From Mesorhizobium loti (GTDB taxonomy: Bacteria > Pseudomonadota > Alphaproteobacteria > Rhizobiales > Rhizobiaceae), in contig NZ_QGGH01000017.1 in NCBI RefSeq assembly GCF_003148495.1, forward strand, positions 44,416 to 108,415: 64,000 bases of DNA. Reading direction: 5' to 3'. Of the stretch, positions 37,575-46,478 are shown piece by piece; the stretch's first letter is position 1; each line of letters begins with the position of its first letter. The translations under genes were made by a program, and so were the position numbers. Under the pieces are notes generated by a model that was not told where the DNA came from, did no database searches, and was given only the letters and a program-made list of their open reading frames with translations.

Positions 37575-38033
37575 ATGTCGGCACTTGAATTCCCGAAAGC
37601 TCCGTCAGACAAGAAAGCGCTCGAGGAAGGCGCGGTGTTTTCACCGCGCTTCGACGCTGCCGGTCTGGTCACTGTCGTCGTCACCGACGCCCAAGATGGC
37701 ATGCTGTTGATGGTTGCGCACATGAATGCGCAGGCGCTGGCGCTGACGCTGGAGACAGGCATCGCTCACTACTGGTCACGCTCGCGCAACGCGCTTTGGA
37801 AAAAAGGCGAAACCTCGGGCAATTTCCAGCATGTCGTCGAGATGCGCACCGATTGCGACCAGGATGCGTTGTGGCTGCGCGTCAAAGTGTTGGGCCACGA
37901 CGCAACCTGTCACACCGGTCGGCGTTCATGCTTTTATCGGACGGTGGGGCTGGTCGATGGCAAGGGGACGCTTGCCGGCGACGGCAGCAAACCGCTGTTC
38001 GATGCGGAAAACACGTATCGGAAGCCTCTGTGA
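37575..38033 (+). CDS. hisI: Phosphoribosyl-AMP cyclohydrolase
   Basis: A 152-residue enzyme of histidine synthesis that opens the purine ring of phosphoribosyl-AMP. The metal-binding residues are visible as C94, C112 and C119 in EMRTDCDQDA and TCHTGRRSCFYR. YWSRSRNALWKKGETSGN is the family signature. It lacks the HisE (pyrophosphohydrolase) domain, so it is a monofunctional HisI. It begins 34 bases after folE and may be co-transcribed with it. Confidence 0.96.
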   Translation: MSALEFPKAPSDKKALEEGAVFSPRFDAAGLVTVVVTDAQDGMLLMVAHMNAQALALTLETGIAHYWSRSRNALWKKGETSGNFQHVVEMRTDCDQDALWLRVKVLGHDATCHTGRRSCFYRTVGLVDGKGTLAGDGSKPLFDAENTYRKPL

Positions 38034-38114
38034 ACCATTCAATATTCACAAACCACTCATGTTCACTATTCTCAAACGTACTTCCTGTAGAAAGGGAGTG
38101 GGACAAGGGAGATC

Positions 38115-39089
38115 ATGATGCTCGAGTGGGCGTCATTGCGTAACAGACCAGATGTCAGGGAGGCCAACGGCCTGTCCTCGTCAGGCGGCGCGTCCGAAAC
38201 GAAACCTCCGAAGAAAACAGGCATTTCGCTCGCCTTGGGCGGCGGTTGCGCCCGCGGTTGGGCGCATATCGGCGTACTGCGCGCGCTCGACGAAGCCGGT
38301 ATCGAAGTGTCGATGATCGCCGGCACCTCGATCGGTGCTCTGGTCGGCGGTTGCTATCTTGCCGGCAAACTGGACGAACTCGAAGAATTCGCCCGCAGCC
38401 TGACCAAGCGACGCATCTTCGGCCTGCTCGATCTCAACCTGCGTGGCAGCGGCCTGTTCGGCGGCATGAAGCTCGACGCCCGGCTGCGCGAGCACATGGC
38501 CGGCATTCGTTTCGAGGATTTGGTCAAGCCGTTCGTCGCAGTCACGTCCGAAATCCGCACTGGCCACGAAATCTGGCTGTCGAGCGGCTCGTTGATCACC
38601 GCCATGCGCGCTTCCTATGCGCTGCCCGGCGTGTTCGAGCCGGTGAATTGCAATGGCCGCGTGCTGGTCGACGGCGCTCTGGTCAACCCGGTGCCGGTTT
38701 CGGTCTGCCGTGCCTATGAGCAGCCGCTCGTCGTAGCGGTCAATCTTCACTATGACTTGTTCGGCCGTGCCGCCGTTATCAAGCACAGCGCCGGCGAACT
38801 GGTCGTCGAAAAGGACGCGCCGAGACCCGGTCAGGTCGACGCCGAGCACCAGTCGCATCAGACGCGACTCGGCATCACCGGCGTCATGGTCGAGGCCTTC
38901 AACATCATCCAGGACCGCATTTCGCGCGCCAGGCTTGCCGGCGATCCGCCCGACATGTCACTGCAGCCGAAGCTCAGCCATATCGGCCTGACCGAATTTC
39001 ATCGCGCCGACGAGGCGATCAACCTCGGCTATCAGGCGACGATGGCCCAGATCGGCGAACTGACCCGGCTGCAGTCCGTTCTGGCCTAG
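38115..39089 (+). CDS. Patatin-like phospholipase (RssA-like)
   Basis: A 324-residue lipid acyl hydrolase. The glycine-rich oxyanion block LALGGGCARGWAHIGV sits at 39-54, the nucleophile S72 in GTSIGALVGG, and the catalytic aspartate in VDGALVNPVPV. There is no signal peptide. Such RssA/YchK-type proteins are cytoplasmic or membrane-associated, and their substrate is usually unknown. The two adjacent ATG codons (38115, 38118) do not change the call. Confidence 0.88.
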   Translation: MMLEWASLRNRPDVREANGLSSSGGASETKPPKKTGISLALGGGCARGWAHIGVLRALDEAGIEVSMIAGTSIGALVGGCYLAGKLDELEEFARSLTKRRIFGLLDLNLRGSGLFGGMKLDARLREHMAGIRFEDLVKPFVAVTSEIRTGHEIWLSSGSLITAMRASYALPGVFEPVNCNGRVLVDGALVNPVPVSVCRAYEQPLVVAVNLHYDLFGRAAVIKHSAGELVVEKDAPRPGQVDAEHQSHQTRLGITGVMVEAFNIIQDRISRARLAGDPPDMSLQPKLSHIGLTEFHRADEAINLGYQATMAQIGELTRLQSVLA

Positions 39090-39202
39090 GCCTATCTGCC
39101 CCTTTCAACACATGATTGGTGCGTTCCGTCACACTGACGGAGCCATGCTGCCCCGCGACGCTGTTGCCCTCTGCACCGGCTAGTTGAGTTGGCCGCAGGC
39201 GA

Positions 39203-40987
39203 CTATGCGCGCGCCGCATCGACAATGCGAAACTGCACCGTGCGGTTGCCGTTCCAGTAATTGCCCGACAGCGAACCGGCGACGTGGATAATCTTGCCCC
39301 GGTTCTTGAACAGGAACTCGCCAAGCGCGGTATCGACGGCGCGAAAGGCGATCGCCTGGATGCGACCGCCGCTCTCCGATTGCAGCTCGACGCGGATGTG
39401 GTTGGTGCCGACCGGCCTGGCGTCTGCCAGCCGATGGCGCGGCAGAGCGAAAACGGGTGCTGCATGCCCGGCACCGAACGGTCCGGCCTTTTCCAGCGCG
39501 TCGAGCAGTCCAAGCGTCGCGCCTTCAGCGGCAAGCGCGCCGTCGATCGCCAGGCTTTCCTCGCCTTGCAGCCGGAACACATCGGCTGCCGCCCGCTCTT
39601 CGAAAAACGCCCTGAGCTCGCCAAGCTTCGCCCGCTCCACGGTGATGCCGGCCGCCATGCCGTGGCCGCCACCCTTGACGATCAGCCCCGCATCGGCCGC
39701 CTCGCGCACCAGCCGGCCGAGGTCGAAGCCGGACACCGAACGGCCCGAGCCGGTGCCGACGCCATTGGCGTTGAAGGCGATGGCGAAGGCGGGTCGGCGG
39801 GCATGGTCCTTCAATCGTGAGGCGAGCAGGCCGACAATGCCCGGATGCCAGCTGTTGCTGGCGGTGACGACGATGGCGGGGCCATTGCCGCCGGCAAGCT
39901 CTGCATCGGCCTCGGCACGCGCTGCGGCGAGCATCTCCTGCTCCATCAGCTGCCGTTCCTGGTTGAGCCGATCGAGCGTCTCGGCGATGGTGCGCGCCTC
40001 GACCGGGTCGTCGGTCGCAAGCAGCCGGCTGCCGAGTGCGGCATCGCCTATGCGCCCGCCGGCGTTGATGCGAGGGCCGATCAGATAGGCCAGATGGAAA
40101 GTGCTGATCGGCTCGCCGATGCGCGACACCCGTGCCAGTGCCGCCAGCCCTTCGTTCTTCAGCTGGCGCGCCATCTGCAGCCCTTTGACCACGAAGGCGC
40201 GGTTGACGCCGGTCAATGGCACCACGTCACAGACGGTGGCCAGCGCTACAATATCAAGCAGTGAAAGCAGGTCCGGCGGGGTGGCATCGGCCATGCGGCC
40301 GCGCAGGATCTTGGCCGTCTGCACAAGGGCGAGGAAGACCACGCCGGCGGCACAGAGATGGCCCTGCCCGGAAAGGTCATCGTCGCGATTGGGATTGACG
40401 ACAGCGATTGCCGCCGGCAAAGCACCGCCGACCTGGTGGTGGTCGAGCACCACGACATCGGCCCCGGCATCGTTGGCGGCATCGACGGAAACGGCACTGT
40501 TGGTGCCGCAATCGACGGTGACGATCAGTGTCGCGCCACGCGAAACAAGCTCGCGCATGGCATCCGGATTGGGGCCATAGCCCTCGAAAATACGATCCGG
40601 GATGTAGATTTCCGACGGCACCGAGAAATGCGTAAGGAACCGCTTCAGCAAGGCCGACGAAGCGGCGCCGTCGACATCATAGTCACCGAAGATCGCCACC
40701 TTTTCCCTGGCCATCACCGCGGCGGCGATGCGTGCCGCCGCCCTGTCCATGTCGGTCAGCGATGCCGGATCCGGCAGAAGATCGCGGATCGTCGGGTCGA
40801 GAAACCGCTCCGTCTGCTCGGCGGTGACGCCGCGACCGGCAAGCACCCGCGCAACGACATCGGGCACGCCATGGCCTTGCGCGATGGCGAGCGCGATCAT
40901 GTCCTGCCGCTCGGTCAGCCGGTGCTCCCAGGAGACCCCGGTAGCCGACTGCCTGACATCGAGGAAGAGGCGTTTTTCGCCGGTCAT
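39203..40987 (-). CDS. recJ: Single-stranded-DNA-specific exonuclease RecJ
   Basis: A 594-residue 5'-3' exonuclease of the DHH family, used in recombination and mismatch repair. Motifs are FGDYDVDG (101-107) with the metal aspartates, VDCGTNS near 159, and DHH at 182-184 in LDHHQVGG. GGHGMAAGITV marks the DHHA1 domain. The ATG at 40987 is chosen; the frame is open further because it runs into the palindromic repeat. It is followed by a gap of about 110 bp. Confidence 0.96.
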   Translation of the reverse strand: MTGEKRLFLDVRQSATGVSWEHRLTERQDMIALAIAQGHGVPDVVARVLAGRGVTAEQTERFLDPTIRDLLPDPASLTDMDRAAARIAAAVMAREKVAIFGDYDVDGAASSALLKRFLTHFSVPSEIYIPDRIFEGYGPNPDAMRELVSRGATLIVTVDCGTNSAVSVDAANDAGADVVVLDHHQVGGALPAAIAVVNPNRDDDLSGQGHLCAAGVVFLALVQTAKILRGRMADATPPDLLSLLDIVALATVCDVVPLTGVNRAFVVKGLQMARQLKNEGLAALARVSRIGEPISTFHLAYLIGPRINAGGRIGDAALGSRLLATDDPVEARTIAETLDRLNQERQLMEQEMLAAARAEADAELAGGNGPAIVVTASNSWHPGIVGLLASRLKDHARRPAFAIAFNANGVGTGSGRSVSGFDLGRLVREAADAGLIVKGGGHGMAAGITVERAKLGELRAFFEERAAADVFRLQGEESLAIDGALAAEGATLGLLDALEKAGPFGAGHAAPVFALPRHRLADARPVGTNHIRVELQSESGGRIQAIAFRAVDTALGEFLFKNRGKIIHVAGSLSGNYWNGNRTVQFRIVDAARA

Positions 40988-41021
40988 ACGCTTTGCCAAC
41001 TCATGATTGGCCGCAGGATAG

Positions 41022-41101
41022 TGCATGTCACCCAAAAGTGCGCAGCGGTTTTGGGACAACGACATGCATGAAAGCGCGTCGCGTGAACGCGACGCGCTTT
41101 C
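41022..41101. repeat. Palindromic intergenic repeat, copy B
   Basis: This shares the TGCATGTC, CCCAAAAGTG, TTTTGGG and CGACATGCAT blocks with the repeat at 2636-2741. It ends in a perfect 14-base palindrome pair, AAAGCGCGTCGCGT and ACGCGACGCGCTTT. It lies just upstream of recJ. Confidence 0.8.
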
Positions 41102-41147
41102 GGCCAAAGGCAGGCAAAGCCAAGCGGTTCACGGGTGTTCAAGAAAA

Positions 41148-41372
41148 CTACGCTTTCCGCTTTTCAGCCCGGCGCCGAAGCCATTCGTCGGCTGCATCGC
41201 CCATCGTCTTGTCCGCACCGTCCTTGAGCCAGGCCATGAAAGGCCGGTCGAATCTGAACGCATCGCCGCATTCCCGGGTGAGAAAACGGCGCACGTTCTG
41301 GGTGTTGCGATAGGACTTCGTGATGGCGGTGGCGCGCGAAATCGGATCCGCGTGCCAGTCGAACGGTTTCAT
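41148..41372 (-). CDS. Small DUF6434-like protein
   Basis: A 74-residue basic protein beginning MKPFDWHADPISRATAITKSY. The pattern F-D-W, a Y-R-N-T-Q-N-V-R-R-F helix and a C-terminal D-x-A-D-E-W-L-R-R resembles the small DUF6434 family. Function unknown; no membrane segment. It lies between recJ (with the repeat) and glpX, with 73 bp to the glpX stop. Confidence 0.7.
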   Translation of the reverse strand: MKPFDWHADPISRATAITKSYRNTQNVRRFLTRECGDAFRFDRPFMAWLKDGADKTMGDAADEWLRRRAEKRKA

Positions 41373-41445
41373 CGTCAAATCCTTGCAGCCAGCATCGGAT
41401 GCGCCCGAATGGCTAACAATTGCAAGGTGGCTTCGCAAGCGAGCG

Positions 41446-42429
41446 TCAGAACTTATCCAGGTCCTGATGCCTGGCCTTGATCTCCCGCACCGTCCGCGAC
41501 GACGAGCGCAGCACGATCGTGTGGGTGGTGATGTAATTGCGGCCGAACTTGACGCCAGCCAGCATGTTGCCGTCGGTGACACCGGTCGCCGCAAACAGCA
41601 CATCGCCGCGCGCCATGTCCTCCGTCCGATAGACCCGTTTCGGATTGGAAATACCCATCTTTGCCGCGCGAGCGACCTTTTCCGGCGTGTCGAGGATCAG
41701 CCGGCCCTGCATCTGGCCGCCGGTGCAACGCAGCGCGGCCGCCGCCAGCACGCCCTCGGGCGCGCCGCCAGTGCCGAGATAGATATCGATGCCGGTTTCT
41801 TCGGGATCCGTGGTGTGGATGACGCCGGCGACATCGCCGTCGCCGATCAGCCGGATCGCGGCACCCGTGGCGCGCACCGCATCGATCAGCTTGGCATGAC
41901 GTGGCCGGTCGAGGATACAGGTGGTGATATCCGATATAGTGACACCCTTGGCCCTCGCGAGATTGGCGATGTTTTCGGCCGGCGAGGCATCGATGTCGAT
42001 GACGCCGTCTGCATAGCCAGGGCCGATGGCGATCTTGTCCATGTAGACATCGGGTGCGAACAGCAGGCTGCCCTTCTCGGCGATCGCGATGACGGCGAGC
42101 GCATTGGGCAGGTTCTTGGCGCAGATCGTCGTGCCTTCGAGCGGATCGAGTGCGATATCGACGGCCGGACCTTTGCCCGAGCCGACTTCCTCGCCGATAT
42201 AGAGCATCGGCGCCTCGTCCCTCTCGCCCTCGCCGATCACCACCGTGCCCTTGATGGCAAGGCGGTTGAGCTCCTGGCGCATGGCATCCACAGCGACCTG
42301 GTCGGCCGCCTTTTCGTCGCCGCGTCCACGCAGCCTGGCGGCCGCGACGGCGGCCCGTTCGGTGACGCGCACCAGTTCCATGGTGAGTATCCGGTCAAGA
42401 CCGGCGACGATGTTCTGGGCCACATTCAT
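41446..42429 (-). CDS. glpX: Class II fructose-1,6-bisphosphatase
   Basis: A 327-residue GlpX-type phosphatase of gluconeogenesis. Diagnostic blocks are GERDEAPMLYIGEEVG, the metal and phosphate motif ALDPLEGTT and LGTGGAPEGVLAAAAL. The start ATG at 42429 reads NVAQNIVAGLDRILTMEL. It follows the hom gene in a conserved rhizobial order (aminotransferase, hom, glpX, recJ), separated here by two small genes. Confidence 0.96.
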   Translation of the reverse strand: MNVAQNIVAGLDRILTMELVRVTERAAVAAARLRGRGDEKAADQVAVDAMRQELNRLAIKGTVVIGEGERDEAPMLYIGEEVGSGKGPAVDIALDPLEGTTICAKNLPNALAVIAIAEKGSLLFAPDVYMDKIAIGPGYADGVIDIDASPAENIANLARAKGVTISDITTCILDRPRHAKLIDAVRATGAAIRLIGDGDVAGVIHTTDPEETGIDIYLGTGGAPEGVLAAAALRCTGGQMQGRLILDTPEKVARAAKMGISNPKRVYRTEDMARGDVLFAATGVTDGNMLAGVKFGRNYITTHTIVLRSSSRTVREIKARHQDLDKF

Positions 42430-42570
42430 CTGGTGATTTCCTCGTTGGCAATGCGGCCTCCCGCCGGAGGCGGGCCTGTTTTGTCAGGCGAGCATGACAA
42501 CGGCAAGACCCATCCAAAACTTTATCGAATAGCCAGCAATATCAATCGATTAAACGCATTTTGAAACGAC

Positions 42571-42600
42571 GCCGGCCCGGTCGCAAAGAACCGGGCCGGC
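42571..42600 (-). terminator. Probable terminator hairpin downstream of the small membrane protein gene
   Basis: A perfect 10-base stem, GCCGGCCCGG at 42571 with CCGGGCCGGC at 42591, closes a 10-base loop. On the minus strand it is followed by GTCGTTTCAAAA, a poor T-run, so it may be a weak terminator or a pause site. Confidence 0.45.
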
Positions 42601-42632
42601 ATGAAAAATTGAACATCGGCGCCCTTCGCGGC

Positions 42633-42800
42633 CTAGAAAACCGCAAGGTATTTGAGCAGCGAAATGATGCCAATGATGATCACGATGATCTGGGCGATCT
42701 GCCTCATGCGGGCATCGAGCGGCAGACGCTGAACCAGATAGAGAACGAGGATGATGACGAGGAATGTGATCAGGATGCTGATCAATGCGGATGAAGCCAT
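42633..42800 (-). CDS. Small hydrophobic membrane protein (Thivi_2564-like)
   Basis: A 55-residue protein. It is preceded by AAGGAGGG at ideal spacing. It consists of two hydrophobic stretches: the first, beginning MASSALISILITFLVIILV, ends in LYLVQRLPLD; the second, IAQIIVIIIGIISLLKYL, is near the C-terminus. The LVQRLPLD turn is typical of the short Thivi_2564-type membrane proteins. It is encoded before DUF883 on the same strand, but function is unknown. Confidence 0.8.
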   Translation of the reverse strand: MASSALISILITFLVIILVLYLVQRLPLDARMRQIAQIIVIIIGIISLLKYLAVF

Positions 42801-42872
42801 AGTGCCCTCCTTAAAGATGACGTGCTGAAAACAGGGAAATGAGCCGGAGAAACCGGCCCTATCGCGCCGTGG

Positions 42873-43229
42873 TCAATACCAGCGGCGCGACGTGTCGTTC
42901 ATCGACTGGCCAATGGCGAAGCCGGCCAGAAAGCCGAGTAGGCCGATCACGCCGACCACGGCTGTCGTCGTACCGGGATTTTCGCGTGCGACTTCCGAAA
43001 CAGCATGGGCCTGGCTGCGCAGCTGTTGGGCGGTTCGCGACGCACGGGCAGCCGCCGTGTCGTAGAAATCGGAAGCCTGTTCGCTGGCGTCATCGAGCAT
43101 TTCCGCGCCCCGCGCCGAAATGCTCTTGTTGATCTTGGTGATCTCCTTGCGCAGTTCGGCAATCTGCTTTTCCAGCGTCTTCTGGATGTCGTCGATGTGC
43201 GGGGTGTCGGATTTGTTGGTGTCGGCCAT
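42873..43229 (-). CDS. DUF883 (ElaB/YqjD)-like membrane-anchored protein
   Basis: A 118-residue protein. The N-terminal 75 residues are heptad-like helix (IQKTLEKQIAELRKEITKIN), the C-terminus has one membrane segment (TTAVVGVIGLLGFLAGFAIG). This matches YqjD/ElaB-type proteins that bind ribosomes or sit at the inner membrane under stress. The start at 43229 gives MADTNKSD. It shares an orientation with the small membrane protein downstream. Confidence 0.8.
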   Translation of the reverse strand: MADTNKSDTPHIDDIQKTLEKQIAELRKEITKINKSISARGAEMLDDASEQASDFYDTAAARASRTAQQLRSQAHAVSEVARENPGTTTAVVGVIGLLGFLAGFAIGQSMNDTSRRWY

Positions 43230-43365
43230 GAAGCGGCTCCCTCTGGTTGCTGACCAAGAGAACGGCGGCGACGCGAATTCGTTCCGGCCGGAAGCGGCTG
43301 TTTGCCGTCAGGCCGAACCTCGATGCCTGCGGGATTCCTGTCCCACGCGGCTATCCCCAGGAAAA

Positions 43366-44679
43366 CTACCCTGCCCGCTCGATGCGGATGACCTGAGGCT
43401 TGTCGGTCAGATGGCCGTCCTTGGTGATGCCGTCGACGGCCTTGCGCACGGCGGCCTCCGTCGTCTCGTGGGTGACGAGGATCACCGTCTTCTGAGCTGC
43501 CGCCTCGCCGTTGACCGCGTGCTGGACGATCGATTCCAGCGAAATGTCGTTGTCGGCCATGCGCTTGGCTATCGCCGCAAACACGCCGATGCGATCATGC
43601 ACGGTCAGCCGGATGAAGTAGCCGCCGGCATGGCTGCGCATCTGCGCCTTCTTGTACGGTTTCAGCTCCTTCGCCGGCCGGCCGAAGACCGGACCGTGCT
43701 GGAAGCCCGGCCGGCTCTTGGCGATGTCGGCGATGTCGCCGATGACGGCCGAGGCGGTGGCATTGCCGCCAGCACCGGGGCCTGACAGCAGCAGCTCGCC
43801 CAGAATGTCGGTCTCGATCGCCACCGCATTGGTCACGCCGTGCACCTGCGCGATGACCGAGGCGGTCGGCACCATGGTCGGGTGAACGCGCTGCTCGATG
43901 CCGCTCTCGGTGCGCTGGGCGACACCAAGCAGCTTGATCCGGTAGCCAAGATCGCCGGCCGCGCGGATGTCAGCCTGGGTGATGTTGGAAATGCCTTCCA
44001 TGTAGATGTCGTTGGCGGCGATCCTGGTGCCGAAGGCAAGGCTGGTCAGGATCGACAGCTTGTGCGCGGTGTCCTGGCCCTCGATGTCGAAGGTCGGATC
44101 GGCCTCGGCATACCCCAGCCGCTGCGCGTCCTTCAGGCAGGCGTCGAATGAGATGCCCTCGGCCTCCATGCGGGTCAGGATATAGTTGCAGGTGCCGTTG
44201 AGGATGCCGAACACGCGGGTGACCGAATTGCCGGCCATCGCCTCGCGCATCGTCTTGATGACCGGAATGCCGCCCGCCACGGCCGCCTCGTAGTTGAGCA
44301 GCACGCCCTTCTTCTCGGCGATCTCGGCCAGCGCCACGCCGTGCTTGGCGAGCAGCGCCTTGTTGGCAGTGACGACGTGACGGCCGGCTTCGAGTGCCGC
44401 CTTTACCGATGAGCGCGCCGGCCCCTCGTCGCCGCCGATCAGTTCGACGAACACGTCGATTTCGGCGGCCTGCGCCATCTTGACCGGATCGTCGAACCAC
44501 TTTGCCGAACTCAGATCGACGCCGCGATCACGCTTCTGGTCGCGCGCCGAGACGGCGGTGACGATGACGTCACGGCCGCACTGGCGGGTCAGCTCCGCCG
44601 CCTTGTCGCGCAGCACGCGCGCCACCGACGCGCCAACCGTGCCGAGGCCGGCAATTCCAACACGCAATGCTTCAGCCAT
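43366..44679 (-). CDS. hom: Homoserine dehydrogenase
   Basis: A 437-residue enzyme that reduces aspartate semialdehyde to homoserine, on the path to threonine and methionine. The NAD(P) motif GIAGLGTVG is at the N-terminus; the catalytic region has GTCNYILTRM and AEADPTFDIEGQDTAHKL. The C-terminal ACT domain (about 350-437, YFIRLTVHDRIGVFAAIAKRMADN) suggests threonine feedback. The ATG at 44679 is used. It follows the aminotransferase gene with 46 bp between. Confidence 0.97.
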   Translation of the reverse strand: MAEALRVGIAGLGTVGASVARVLRDKAAELTRQCGRDVIVTAVSARDQKRDRGVDLSSAKWFDDPVKMAQAAEIDVFVELIGGDEGPARSSVKAALEAGRHVVTANKALLAKHGVALAEIAEKKGVLLNYEAAVAGGIPVIKTMREAMAGNSVTRVFGILNGTCNYILTRMEAEGISFDACLKDAQRLGYAEADPTFDIEGQDTAHKLSILTSLAFGTRIAANDIYMEGISNITQADIRAAGDLGYRIKLLGVAQRTESGIEQRVHPTMVPTASVIAQVHGVTNAVAIETDILGELLLSGPGAGGNATASAVIGDIADIAKSRPGFQHGPVFGRPAKELKPYKKAQMRSHAGGYFIRLTVHDRIGVFAAIAKRMADNDISLESIVQHAVNGEAAAQKTVILVTHETTEAAVRKAVDGITKDGHLTDKPQVIRIERAG

Positions 44680-44725
44680 AGAAGGCAACGTCCCTCAAGT
44701 CAGATCGAAATGGTGTGCGGCAAGC

Positions 44726-45943
44726 TTACCGGTGAGCGGAAAGCGGCACCACATTGTTGGGTTGCTTGGCGCTGGTCGCCAGGAAGCGCTTGATGTTGCG
44801 CGCCGCCTGCCGGATCCGATGCTCGTTCTCGACCAGCGCAATGCGCACGTGATCGTCGCCATGTTCGCCGAAGCCGACACCGGGCGCCACCGCCACGTCG
44901 GCATGTTCGATGAGCAGCTTGGAGAATTCGAGCGAGCCGAGATGCCGGAACGGCTCCGGGATCGGCGCCCAGGCGAACATCGACGCCGCCGGTGCCGGAA
45001 TGGTCCAGCCGGCGCGGCCGAAGGCATCGACCATCACGTCGCGGCGCTTGTGGTAGATGTCGCGGACCTCGGCGATGTCGGCGCCGTCGCCGTTGAGCGC
45101 GTGCGCTGCAGCTACCTGGATCGGCGTGAAGGCGCCGTAGTCGAGATAGGATTTCACCCGCGTTAGGGCCGAGATCAGCCGCTCGTTGCCGACGGCAAAC
45201 CCCATGCGCCAGCCGGGCATCGAGAAGGTCTTCGACATCGAGGTGAACTCGACGCAGACGTCGATCGCGCCCGGAACCTGCAACACCGAAGGCGGCGGAT
45301 TGCCGTCGAAATAGATCTCCGAATAGGCAAGGTCGGACAGGATGATGATGTCGTTCTTCTTGGCGAAGGCGACCACATCCTTGTAGAAATCGAGCGAAGC
45401 GACCAGCGCCGTCGGGTTCGACGGATAGTTGAGGATCAGCGCCAACGGCTTCGGGATCGAATGCTTGACACCACGCTCAAGCGCCGGGATGAAGCCATCA
45501 TCGGGCTCCACCTGCAAGGAGCGGATGACGCCGCCCGACATGATGAAACCAAAAGCGTGGATCGGATAGGTCGGATTGGGGCACAGGATCACGTCGCCAG
45601 GCGCCGTGATTGCCTGAGCCATGTTGGCGAAGCCTTCCTTCGAGCCAAGCGTGGCCACCACTTGCGTATCGGGATTGAGCTTCACGCCGAAGCGCCTGTT
45701 ATAGTAGGCGGCCTGGGCGCGGCGCAGGCCCGGAATGCCGCGCGACGAGGAATAGCGGTGCGTACGCGGATCGCGCACGACCTCGCACAGCTTGTCGACG
45801 ATGGCCTTGGGTGTGGGCAGGTCCGGATTGCCCATGCCGAGGTCGATGATGTCGGCGCCGCGCGAACGGGCGCTGGCCTTGAGCCGGTTGACCTGCTCGA
45901 AGACGTAAGGCGGAAGCCGGCGGACCTTGTGAAATTCTTCCAT
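44726..45943 (-). CDS. Class I/II aminotransferase, AlaC/LL-DAP aminotransferase-like
   Basis: A 405-residue PLP enzyme. The Schiff-base lysine is K238 in EFTSMSKTFSMPGWRMGF. Other marks are DIIDLGMGNPDLPTPKAIVD, NYPSNPTALVA and DLAYSEIYFDGNPPPS. The closest well-known relatives are glutamate-pyruvate aminotransferase AlaC; databases often call it LL-diaminopimelate aminotransferase, which I do not adopt because the genes for that route are not shown. Its place before hom suggests a role in the aspartate or alanine family. Confidence 0.9.
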   Translation of the reverse strand: MEEFHKVRRLPPYVFEQVNRLKASARSRGADIIDLGMGNPDLPTPKAIVDKLCEVVRDPRTHRYSSSRGIPGLRRAQAAYYNRRFGVKLNPDTQVVATLGSKEGFANMAQAITAPGDVILCPNPTYPIHAFGFIMSGGVIRSLQVEPDDGFIPALERGVKHSIPKPLALILNYPSNPTALVASLDFYKDVVAFAKKNDIIILSDLAYSEIYFDGNPPPSVLQVPGAIDVCVEFTSMSKTFSMPGWRMGFAVGNERLISALTRVKSYLDYGAFTPIQVAAAHALNGDGADIAEVRDIYHKRRDVMVDAFGRAGWTIPAPAASMFAWAPIPEPFRHLGSLEFSKLLIEHADVAVAPGVGFGEHGDDHVRIALVENEHRIRQAARNIKRFLATSAKQPNNVVPLSAHR

Positions 45944-45988
45944 GGCAGTTCCAGACAGCAAAGGGGGTATTGGGCGCGCGCTATATAC

Positions 45989-46381
45989 TTATTTGCAGGT
46001 AGGGTCGAGGGCGGGATCGCATTTGGCTTCGATCTGCTTCAGCGTTTCGTCGCCATGCTTCTTGGCGAGATCCGTCAGTGCCGCCTGGTTGGCGACCTTC
46101 GGACCGCCGCCTTTGGCTGCCTGCGCGTTCTCGTCCGCCTTCAATTGCGCAAGCTTGGCGTTCTTCTCGGCTTCGGTGAACTGCGGCGCCGCCACTTGCG
46201 GCTTAATGTTCAGGTTTGGAAAGGTGCCGGTATCCTTCGGCCCCGTCCCCGCAGCAATAGGCGTCGGGCCGCTCGTGTTGGCGCTCGAGCACCCGGCAAT
46301 CCCCATGAGGACGATCGACGCGCCGATGCGGCAAAAACGTCCGGCACCGAAAAAAACAGTCTCGCCAATATTAATCGTCAT
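45989..46381 (-). CDS. Small lipoprotein of unknown function
   Basis: A 130-residue protein whose signal peptide ends in the lipobox MGIAGCS. The mature part is low in complexity, with a charged helix FTEAEKNAKLAQLKADENAQA and a C-terminal Cys pair in AKCDPALDPTCK. It starts from 46381, divergent from phaC. It is followed by the aminotransferase gene on the same strand, 45 bp on. Function unknown. Confidence 0.75.
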   Translation of the reverse strand: MTINIGETVFFGAGRFCRIGASIVLMGIAGCSSANTSGPTPIAAGTGPKDTGTFPNLNIKPQVAAPQFTEAEKNAKLAQLKADENAQAAKGGGPKVANQAALTDLAKKHGDETLKQIEAKCDPALDPTCK

Positions 46382-46478
46382 ATTGTTTCCTTGGCAGCCG
46401 AGGTAAGCGAGATTGGACCCGGTCGGATGTCCCATGTTAATATGTCAAGAAAAGGCCTCGGGAGGAACCCCGCCAACC

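Noticed and set aside
39126..39142. TCCGTCA-CAC-TGACGGA hairpin as a terminator after the patatin gene
   Set aside because: No T-run follows it on either strand.
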